NCBI RefSeq assembly: GCF_902459505.1
Contig: NC_047096.1
Span: forward strand, 17,574,501-17,638,500
Length of the DNA stretch: 64,000 nt
Source: Geotrypetes seraphini
Lineage: Eukaryota; Chordata; Amphibia; Gymnophiona; Dermophiidae
Reading direction: 5' to 3'
Shown: positions 53,006 through 61,960 of the stretch, piece by piece
Position numbering within the stretch: the first letter of the stretch is position 1
Layout: every line of letters begins with the position of its first letter
The notes under the pieces: model-generated
What the model was told of the DNA's origin: nothing
Database searches by the model: none
Seen by the model: the letters and a program-made list of their open reading frames with translations, nothing else
Position numbers and translations under genes: made by a program

Positions 53006-53139
53006 TCAGTGTCCACAGATCTGTTTGTGATACATACGTTACAAAGGTGATATATCCCTAAATTTTTTATTTAATATTTCTTTTTTAAATGAGAATATGG
53101 TTTTCTAGTGCAATGTGTCTAGTGGTTCTGAACCAAAGG

Positions 53140-53370
53140 GTTCTGCATCTGAACCCACAAATTGTCAATTCTCTTATCAACTCTACCGCCGGCCGCAACA
53201 TTGCAGGAGGCAGCCGTCCAGAATGGGAGCTACAGGTACGGGGAATGTATAGGCCGAGTTAGGTTTTTTAACTCTTAGATAAGCCGCGGCTACTAACATG
53301 AGGTGGCTTATCTAAGTTTTAAAACCTAAATCTGCATTTCTTGCGGCCTATATTTGGGGAAATACGGTAG
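53140..53370. mobile_element. Truncated TIR element (TACCGTATTTCCCC family)
   Basis: The right end GGCCTATATTTGGGGAAATA, with CGGTA, is the complement of a known-looking DNA transposon end. An inner fold AGATAAGCCGC and GTGGCTTATCT is present. The left end is missing. Confidence 0.5.
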
Positions 53371-53411
53371 ATCCCTTAATAAAAAGAATGCAAGGAAACT
53401 ATTACAGTATA

Positions 53412-53736
53412 CACTTCCCTCTCCGTATTGGCGGTGATAGGGGGAACAGCATGGCAGCGAATACCAAAAAAACGCGAATAACTTTTTGCATGTTGTTTGT
53501 GGGTTTTTTTGGTAAAATAGCACTTAAAAGATAATAAACTGCAAATAGCATGACCTGCAATTTCCTCCGTACGACGCCGGGAACAGCAATTTCCTCCGTG
53601 GCCCACCGGTGAGCAGCGATTTCCTATGTGAAACGCCGGGTTCAGTGATGTAAATTAAGGGGTGGAGTCAGGGAATGAAAAACCACGAATAATCGAAACC
53701 GCAGTTAGTGAAACCGCGAATACGGAGGGGGATGTG
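53412..53736. mobile_element. TA-inserting MITE, CACTTYYCC family, copy 2
   Basis: TA on both sides. The ends CACTTCCCTCTCCGTATTGG and the complement of CGCGAATACGGAGGGGGATG pair. The interior GCGAATAACTTTTTGC and GGAACAGCAATTTCCTCCG matches 31238. Confidence 0.85.
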
Positions 53737-54249
53737 TATAGTATATAACATGAGATAAGTACTGAACAGAGACTTATGGCATTAAGATCTTATCTTGTAT
53801 AAGTTCTTAACATAAAGAGTTTCTTCCTCTTCTGTGACATGGCTACTGTTGGTTATCCAGATATGGCCCACCTGTATGTAATAATGTGTATCACTCCAAT
53901 ACAAGCAATACAAAAAGCAAAAGCATAATAAAGAAATCAAACATTAATCAACGTTCATAAGTTCTCAACTACCATCCCTCAACTCAGACCAAATTTCACG
54001 ATCCTCCTCCTTCAGGAGGAATGAAGTCTAACATTACGGCAGATTTGCAGTGAACATGCCCCACTATGTTAAAAAACAAAAGTAAAAAGTAAATTACTGT
54101 TTTTAATTTAAACACAATATCCAATCAGTTCTAAAGTCATGTATTTTTTGTTTACGGCTGGTCTCCAGGGACTAACCAGCAAAGACACCAATCAATCAAT
54201 GCAATAGCAAGCACCAGTGTTTCCGAGGCCATTTATAAAGAGGGCAGTT

Positions 54250-55165
54250 ATAAAGAGAGCAGATAAAGGGGGTTCGATTGTGGTGATGGACAGGGTGCAA
54301 GATTTAGGTGTCAATGATTAGATAATACCTTTTATCAAAAACTAACTGATAATCCCTCTGAGAGGATCAAGGATATTGTTTTGAGCATGCTGGCACACTT
54401 TAATCAGCTTGGTGTGATCAATGCTAAAGAATTTAAATTCTTATAAAATAAATTTCCAAAGATTCCATATATTTATTTTGTCCCTAAAGTACACAGAGCA
54501 TTAAGCAATCCCCTGGGATGCCCAATTGTCTGCACTCGTGAATCCATTACAGAACCATTGTCTCAGTACGCTGATTTTTATTTGCAAAAGTTTGTTACTT
54601 TAGCAAAGTTATATGTGAGATTCTCAACATTATATTCTAATTTTAATTGCTTTAAACATCCCTCCTGGTGACTACATATTGTTAGTCACCATGAATGTGA
54701 TAGCATTATATACCAACATTCCCCAAGTTCAAGCAATACAAATGGTGGAACATTATCTGGTGAGATTACCAGTTTCAGATTTAAAGCAGTCTTTGCTTAT
54801 GGTAATGATCAGGATAGTTATTTAAAATAATTATTTCAAGTTTGAGTTCTTTCTCCAAGTAAAGGGTGTGGCTAAAGATGCCACTGTAGCTCCTTCAGTG
54901 GCATGTTTTTTTTACAGACCAGTGATGTTACAGGTTCCAGAAAGACGCTCTGTGTGTCGTGAACCAATGTATTGAGGTCTGTTTTTCTCCACTTCGTTTA
55001 TTATTTACACAAGTCTTAGTTATGTTGGTGTGAATAGAGTTCCAACTATATTTATAACAGTATGTTTTCTTATTGACAGATGTCTATACATGACCTATTC
55101 AAAGAAAAACACATATACAATTTTATCTTGGAAAAGTTATAACGATGCCGTCATGATATGGACAA
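54250..55165 (+). mobile_element. Penelope-like retroelement RT fragment
   Basis: Short forward-frame blocks read GGSIVVMDR, then VTMNVIALYTNIPQVQAIQM and LQVKGVAKDATVAPSVACFF. They match the LVTMDVxSLYTNIPQ and KGTAMGTTMAPSxANLF motifs of Penelope-like reverse transcriptases, in the right order. The copy is degenerate, with several stops, and its right end is cut by a SINE. Confidence 0.75.
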
Positions 55166-55168
55166 GTT

Positions 55169-55400
55169 CCAAGTTTTATTAGGATTTTATATACCGCCTA
55201 TCAAGATTATCTAAGTGGTTTTACAATCAGGTACTCAAGCATTTTCCCTATCTGTCCCGGTGGGCTCACAATCTATCTAACGTACCTGGGGCTATGGAGG
55301 ATTGACTTGCCCAGGGTCACAAGGAGAAGCACGGGGTTTGAACCCACAACCCCAGGGTGCTGAGGCTGTAGCTTCAACCACTGCGCCACACACTCCTCCC
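55169..55400 (-). mobile_element. Full-length tRNA-derived SINE
   Basis: On the minus strand: head GTGTGGCGCAGTGGTTGAAG (A box), GGTTGTGGGTTCAAACCCC (B box, matching GGTTCRANNCC), body CTCCTTGTGACCCTGGGCAA and GCCCACCGGGACAGATAGGG, tail TTGATAGGCGGTATATAAAA and AATAAAACTTGG. The tail resembles the L2-type LINE tails at 24230 and 25560, suggesting shared mobilisation machinery. Confidence 0.92.
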
Positions 55401-55559
55401 AATTGCATTCATTTTTTCAATATATAATTCTGTTATATCCCTTCCGGATTCCATATGCTAGGTGTTCAGTCCTAACCTGCAGTCCGGGTATTGCAGAATT
55501 CACGTTTTCTGAGCACATGCTGCATTCCCCCTAGTGAAAGAATCAGTAAATTACCTTAG

Positions 55560-56800
55560 TTTTTCAGTTCTGCAAGCATTCTGAGCAGGTCTTTTGCAGT
55601 TGCTCTGCTTCTGTTTCTTATTTTTTTGCTTAAAGTTCATTTAAACTTCATTTCTTGGTGGCTTCAGTGCCTTGAGACCCCTCCCCAGTGGTCTGCTGTC
55701 GGAGAGAAGGATGCAGTCCTGCAGAGCTGGACTGCAGCTTCACAGAGAAACTTTGGTGGATCTGTGGAGCCAGCCTGCTGTGTATGCTACCCTCTTTCAG
55801 TGTCCGGGGTCCTTTCCCGTAAAAGTCTGCTAGCCATTGACTCCGTCACAGGTTTCTAGCACAGGCTGTGTACGTCTGGACAGAAACCCACCCAAGTTTC
55901 AGGGCGCAGGCTGACAGATGATCCGTGGGGGGCGAAAGTTGGGGTCGGTCTCTGGCTGACTAGCAGTCTGAAGATCTTCCTGTCCATTTGGAGCGGTTTC
56001 TGAGGCAGAAAAGTCCTTTCTCTCCATTCAGCTGCTAAAAATCACTGACAGGCACTACATACACTGTGAGTAACTCCATTATTTCCTACGGGAACTTAAG
56101 GGGCATTCAACACCATAGTTCAGTGGTGGGAGTCTCCATGGATGGATCTGATGACCTTGGCAATAAACACAAAGTTGTCTTGCTTTTTTTACAGCCAAAG
56201 ATACAAACCCGGAAGCGAGAGGCTGGATGCATTAGTCAAACCATTGCAAGAGAAACAGCTTTCATATGTGTTTCTCCCATGACCCATGCTCGGTCAATTG
56301 TGAATTATCCAGGGTTGGTAGTCTTAGTGGCGCCTGATTGGCCCCGCACACAATGGTATACAGACCTAGTCCGTCTCCAGAAAAATGAAGACATTAGACT
56401 GCTGGTCCAAGTGGACCTTCTCACTCAAAGGGCCTGTCCCTATCAAGAATCTGAAACACTTTAGGCTGAGGACATGGCTTTTGAGCAGGCTGCCCTGACG
56501 AACAAGGGTTACTTGGATGTGGTAGTCAAGTTAGGAAGCCATTGACACTGGCAGTCTATGCTAAAGCCTGAAATTCCCTTCAGTGCTGGTGCACTGTGGA
56601 GAATGTAGAGCCCTTTTAAGCTTCAATTTCACTAGTCCTGGACTTCAGAAGGGTCTGTTGGATCACTGAAAGTGCAGATAGCAGGCCTTTCCTGTTCCCA
56701 AGCATGGAGGGATAGATGCTCTCTGATCTCTCATCCGGATGTCACCTGGTTCATTAAAGGGGCTCTTCAGTTGCATCCTCCAGTGCGTTCTCCTTTCCCT
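55560..56800 (+). mobile_element. DIRS-like retrotransposon fossil (leader and recombinase-side parts)
   Basis: Broken relic. The leader part at about 55560-56060 resembles the ones at 27060 and 60590. The part at about 56160-56800 resembles the reverse-transcriptase/RNase H end and the start of the tyrosine recombinase of DIRS elements, recognisable by a WPRTQWYTDLV block. The middle of the element is absent, and several breaks are present. Old. Confidence 0.6.
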
Positions 56801-56809
56801 TCCTGGAAT

Positions 56810-56990
56810 CTTTTTATTTATTTATTTGTTCATTTTTATAGCCCGTCCTCTCCAAGAGCCCAGAACAGGTTACATAGGATACATACACAAAGTTTTCAGA
56901 GATACACACGCTACAGAATCAATAACTCTGTATTGCAGGGTCTCAGTGGAGCTTCCCTTCTGGATCTTATAGTCAAGACAGTAATCTTGG
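56810..56990 (-). mobile_element. LINE-type 3' tail
   Basis: TTTATTTATTTATTTGTTC, TTTATAGCCCGTCCTCTCC and AGAACAGGTTACATAGGAT look like the reverse of an L2-type 3' end. It interrupts the DIRS-like fossil. Confidence 0.5.
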
Positions 56991-57014
56991 TAGCAATTAC
57001 ATCAGCAAGCCATA

Positions 57015-57080
57015 ATAATGATAATATATAATGATATAATATATATGATATATGCAGTATATAATATATATATTGATATG
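57015..57080. repeat. AT-rich microsatellite
   Basis: Imperfect TAATGATATA and TATATAT repeat next to the MITE at 57083. Confidence 0.75.
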
Positions 57081-57082
57081 TA

Positions 57083-58014
57083 CACTTCTCCCTCCGTATT
57101 CACGGTGGATGTGGGTGGAGCATAGCTGCGAATACGGAAAAACCACAAATAACTTTTTATATGTTATTTACGGGTTTGTGTAAACGCCATCGTTTTTACT
57201 ATTGAAACCACGAATAACTTTTCAGCTGTTATTTGCGGTTTTTTTTTTTAAAAGGCACTATTATTACTATTTGTGGTGGTGGTAGGGGGAGAAAAGCTTT
57301 CAAGGCCGAGGAGAATGATGATGCACCCATGCCCCAATACAGTACAGAATTACTCGGATCGAAAAAGGAAGGGGGAGCAAGAGTTTAAATCCAAATTTAT
57401 GTACCCCATTAAACCAAACAACGGAAAAAAAAAGAAAACATAAACGAAGACAACAATTCCCAAACCTAAAGGTAGTGATGCTGAAAGCTGGAGAGAACGG
57501 CTCTCGCTAAGTTTCTAACTTTCCTGACCACCCCCTTGTGTCGTGTAGTGGTGCTTGCCAAAGCGTGCTCTTTGCAGTTTGGCAGCTGCATGAGAAGACA
57601 AGAAATGTGTGTTTTCCTCCTTGTCACGCCGAATCACAGTGCTGGGAAGCATAAAGGCAAGATTTGTTAGCGCAGCAAAAAACATAACTACTCCCCAACT
57701 CCGAAAGGATGTCAGATGATCAGGAAGTGGGGTGGGAATAGCAGGGTCCCACCACTTTCACCCACTATCCACAGTGACTGACCTAGGTGTTTGCTTGTGT
57801 TGGTGTTGCTGGGAAGCAGCAATTTTGAGGGTGAAAGACTTTAAGCAGCAATTTTCAGAGTAAGTGTTGGTAAGCGCTAAACTTTTTTATCGGTACAGGA
57901 AACGAAAAGGAACTTTTACTCATGATGTAATTTTGGAGGGCGGAGTCAGCATCTGAAAAATCGCGAAGAAGCGAAACCGCGAGTGCAGAAACCGCGAATA
58001 CGGAGGGAGAAGTG
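57083..58014. mobile_element. TA-inserting element, CACTTYYCC family, long copy
   Basis: The ends CACTTCTCCCTCCGTATTC and the complement of GCGAATACGGAGGGAGAAGT match copies at 31238 and 53412, but the element is about three times longer. The extra ~600 bp interior (57290-57950) is absent from the short copies. It may be residual sequence of the parent transposon or a nested insertion. I could not identify transposase motifs. Confidence 0.75.
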
Positions 58015-58429
58015 CAATGATAATACTTGTATTATTATTATCATTGACCTACTTTTTGGATACGGTTTTTTTAGTTAATCCTGAGCTGTTCTCATTGAGA
58101 CATATTTGATATATACGATCTGATAAAGTGTATGGTTGGTGTGATAGAGAACGGAATGTGCAATGATGGTTCTCTTCCTCTTTGGTCTGTATTTCCTATG
58201 ACCTGTGTAAAGAGGTGGCACTGAGCACAATCATCATTATTATTTTTTTCTTAATATATTATTGCAGGATTATGTATTTTTTATTTTAATTTTGTTTTTA
58301 ATTATTTTTTTTTTTATTGTTGAGGCACTATTTCTGTCTGAACATATTTAAGAGTGCTGATTTCAGTGTATATTCCTGAAGATTTGTGTTGGATCAGCAC
58401 CTGTGTATGCCATCTCTACAGCTACAATA

Positions 58430-58960
58430 GGCCAATTACACTACCATTACTACTACTATTAATAATTTATATACTGCTACCAGATGTGCACAGTACTGTA
58501 AAGAGTCACAAAGAAGACAGTCCCTGCTCGAAAGAGCTTACAATCTAAACAGACAATACAAACAGGATGTCATGGATACAGCTAAGGGGACTGGTTAATC
58601 TTCTGGCTTAGTTGGTGGGCAGTGGGGAATAGGGTTATGGATTGAAGGTTATATCAAAAAGATGGGTTTTCAGTCGTCTTTTGAACAAGATAAGGGAAGC
58701 GGCTTGGTGGACAAACTCGGGTAATTTACTCCAGGCATAGGGGGCAGCTAAATGAAAGGAACAAAGTCTGGAATTGGCAGTGAAGGAGAAGGTTACAGCT
58801 AAGAGTAGCTTATCTGAGGAACGGAGTTCTCTGAGAGGAGTATAAGGAGAGAGAAGATATATTGAGGGGCAGCAAAATGAACATACTTGTAGGTCAGCAA
58901 TAAGATCTTGAACTGTATGCGATGGTGGATAGGGAGCCAGTGAAGTGACTTAAGAGAGGG
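58430..58960 (-). mobile_element. L2-type LINE 3' end
   Basis: TACTACTATTAATAATTTAT, ACAGTCCCTGCTCGAAAGAG, CTTACAATCTAAACAGAC and GATGGGTTTTCAGTCGTCTT form the reverse of a 3' UTR and C-terminal coding. It ends at the start of the long hairpin at 58961. Confidence 0.75.
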
Positions 58961-59292
58961 GTTCACTCCAACTTAGATAGTATAATAGCGCTAGATAATA
59001 TATCAATGCTTTATAAATTCTTTCTTAGTCCAGTATTTTACAGCAGTACATCTTAGGAATTCAGATATCCACTCTTATCAATAGATACAGGTGGTGGAAT
59101 TCTTCATGATTCCAAGTACTGTTTTGGAAATAGTACTTGGAATCATGAAGAATCCCACCACCTGTATCTATTGATAAGGGTGGATATCTGAATTCCTAAG
59201 ATGTACTGCTGTAAAGAAACTGGACTAAGAAAGAATTTATAAAGCATTGATATATTATCTAGCACTACTATGCTATCTAAGTTGGAGTGAAC
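58961..59292. repeat. Long hairpin, ~160-bp arms
   Basis: The left arm 58961-59120 (GTTCACTCCAACTTAGATAG ... ATTCCAAGTACT) pairs with the right arm 59132-59292 (AGTACTTGGAATCATGAAGA ... AGTTGGAGTGAAC) around an 11-base centre. I count about seven differences, mostly transitions. No terminal motif or target duplication typical of a transposon is evident. Confidence 0.9.
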
Positions 59293-59299
59293 TGTTTTG

Positions 59300-60030
59300 G
59301 TGTAAAGAGTGAGATTCTCTTTATATATACTATAATTATTAAGAGAGAGGTGACTTGAGCGTAGCGAGGCTGGCAGAAAATGAGTTATGCAGTAGTTTTG
59401 CACCAAAAGACAGAACAGCATAAAGCCACATTTTAGGATGTTACTTTGGACCCAAATAGCTCTCTGTGGCATAGGTGTGCATCAGACACTGGATCTCCAT
59501 TGACCTAAAAACTCAGATTGTAGAGGTCAGATACTAACCTAAGAGCCGATGATTAAATCATATTTGCAGCCAAATCAAAGAGCAACAAATGAAACCATTA
59601 CAAAAAGGGCACAGGAAACTCCTCTAGTTAGCTATGCTGCACCATGCCACAGACAAGAGATAAATGTGTGTGAAGTAGCAGTACAATCCTTATAAAACAG
59701 AACCACAAAACAGAAGAGGCACTTTCCACTGCCATTTCATTGCATAGAGTTTTGTTACTCTAAAACATGTCAATCCCTTCTTCACAGAATTAACACACAC
59801 CAGTTTCAGTCAACAGCTTCTTTAGAAGCCCACCACCATTTGACCCTAGTACAGAACATCCTAGTCCTCAGTTCACACTTCTCCTGATCTTTCCTGCTTA
59901 GATCAAAAATGGCTCTGCACCTGTATTTTCAACATTCTGTAATTAAAGATATATTTGCTCCTTGATCTATCACCACCATCCTTTTACAAGAAGTAGCTAG
60001 GGGCTCACAAGTGTGCCTGCATCTCCACTG
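59300..60030. other. Intergenic, nothing recognised
   Basis: A 109-codon minus frame at 59143-59472 partly overlaps the hairpin and has no family resemblance. Confidence 0.45.
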
Positions 60031-60039
60031 TTTGTCTCC

Positions 60040-60345
60040 GGAGAAAGCGAAGTTGCTTACCTGTACTGTAGGTTCACCATAGACGGCAGGGAAATGCAGC
60101 CACACTTTCCCTCCCGCCATCCCCACCTCAGACAAATTGACAATACTATCCATCTTCAGCTAGAGACAAAATTGACAGTGGAGGGGCTACAGGAGGCAAG
60201 AGTCCCTGCATATGCCCAGTAAGCCAAAAGCTTACTGTAGCTAGGGGAGAGCACCAACACTCAAGAACAGACTAGGACTTCACCAAGTGTTGGCTGTATT
60301 CCCCTGCTGTCTACAGAGAACCCATGTTACAGGTAAGCAACTTTT
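60040..60345. mobile_element. DIRS-like terminal-repeat fossil
   Basis: AAGTTGCTTACCTGTACTGT near 60050 pairs with TGTTACAGGTAAGCAACTT near 60325. The enclosed CTACAGGAGGCAAGAGTCCC and CATATGCCCAGTAAGCC are typical of DIRS-like termini. No coding. Fossil. Confidence 0.45.
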
Positions 60346-60479
60346 CTTTCTGTCCCATCTCCTCCTCGCTCTTTTCCCTTCAGCTTCACTCTCTATCCTG
60401 TCCCCTTCAATTCTCCCTTTTCCTTCTGTATTCTCTCCTCATCCCTATCCTTTATCTCACCTTCTAACTTTTATTCTAG

Positions 60480-61230
60480 TGCAATAGGTGTGTCATTCTG
60501 GATGGATGAGTAATATCCCCATGCTCGTGAGATGTGCAGAAAGAATCTACTCCAACTTTTGAATTCCTCCTTCACTAGAGGGCTCTGTTGCTCCCTTCAG
60601 TTTTTCCTTCTGAATGCAAGCCAGAAGGAGTCTTTCTGATCTTATCTCTATCTCTTTATATATCTCTAGTTAATTATTAATTTATTTTTCTGTTTTGGGG
60701 GTTGTTTTTTTTGTGAAGTTTTGACAGCTTTCAGTGCTCATTGCTCCCCTCCTCGAGAGTTCAGCTCTGCCTGCATGGAGAAGCAGTCTGATAGCTGCAG
60801 CTGACAGGCCAATCCCTCTGTGGTACCTGTTGGCCAACCTGCAGAACACTTCTGGAGCTCAGGGTCTGTTCCTCTGGTTACATTGCTTGTCTACTGCATC
60901 GCAGGGGCTTGAGCGCAGGCTGTCAAGCATCCATAGGGGGCTCAGCTGTGCTCCGCAGGGTGCCGGCTATGTTTCACCTCCTCCCTTGCCGGTCTACGGG
61001 GGGGTTCAAGGCTCAGACACAAGTTTAATAAAATCGCTTTTCTGGAATTACTAAGTGACTGGCAGCCCAAAGATTCAGCGTTGGAGGAGGTCCGTTTGAG
61101 GCAGTGATTTCTTTTCCCAGACCCAGCTATCTTAAGGGCTGAGGTAGACAGACTACAGCACATTTCCAGCATAGGTTACAGTGAGTAAAGCTGTTACAGC
61201 CTATGGAAGAAATCGGGGGGAGGGGGAGGG
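60480..61230 (+). mobile_element. DIRS-like leader fossil
   Basis: Terminal and leader-type sequence similar to 26940-27600 and 55560-56060; for example, the phrase TATGGAAGAAATCGGGG matches TATGGAGGAAATCGGGG at 27595. No coding region follows. Fossil. Confidence 0.5.
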
Positions 61231-61364
61231 GGATCTTTAAAAAAAAATTTTTCCTTCATATTTCTGCCCCTTCTCTTAGGTGTTCCCACCTCCAAAATCC
61301 CAAAATTGCTGGGGGAGTTGTTTTTTTTTGTTGAAACATTTTGCTGCTGTTTTCTGCCGCCAAA

Positions 61365-61490
61365 ACACCAAGTTAGATTGTAAGCTCTTCTGAGCAGGGA
61401 CTGTCTATAAATGTTGTGCTGTGTGTGCCTTTCAGCACTATATAAGTGATTAGTAGTAGTATCTATTAAAAAAAAAAAAAAAAAAAAAAT
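61365..61490 (+). mobile_element. L2-type LINE 3' tail with poly-A
   Basis: TTAGATTGTAAGCTCTTCTG, AGCAGGGACTGTCTATAAAT, GTAGTAGTATC and a run of about 23 A. Confidence 0.7.
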
Positions 61491-61804
61491 GAGTGAGGAC
61501 TTGCGCAGTCAGTTCTTTCATGCTTCTTTTCCCTGGAGTCTTACCCTTTTCAGGCTGAAAAAACAAACAAACCAAGTATAATATCTCATACAGAAAACAT
61601 GGTGGATAACAAAATCTGAGTACCATGGATACAACTCCCACCCTCTTCCTTGTCTTTCCACTTTTTACAGTATATTTCACAAAAAAAGGCAGTTGTTGGA
61701 ACTTGGAAACTCTATCTAAACCCCATTAAGCCTATACATAAAACAAATCTATATATCCTTTTCTTGAGACTGAAGCCAGTAACTCCTGAATATATGAGTG
61801 GTAT

Positions 61805-61960
61805 ATTACATTACATTACATTACATTAGGGATTTCTATTCCGCCATTACCTTGCGGTTCAAGGCGGATTACAAAAGGTTAGTTTAAGGACAGGATTACA
61901 ATGAATTACAGAATTACAGAATTACAGAATTAGAGAATTACAGAATTACAGAATTACATG
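61805..61960. repeat. Pentamer tail and AATTACAG repeats of the L2 element
   Basis: (ATTAC)n at 61805-61828 is the LINE tail. A second imperfect array of GAATTACA units at 61895-61960 lies inside its 3' UTR. Such tails vary in length between copies. Confidence 0.8.

Noticed and set aside
55169-55400. A functional tRNA gene
   Set aside because: A and B boxes are present, but the body and tail are SINE-type and no complete cloverleaf is evident.
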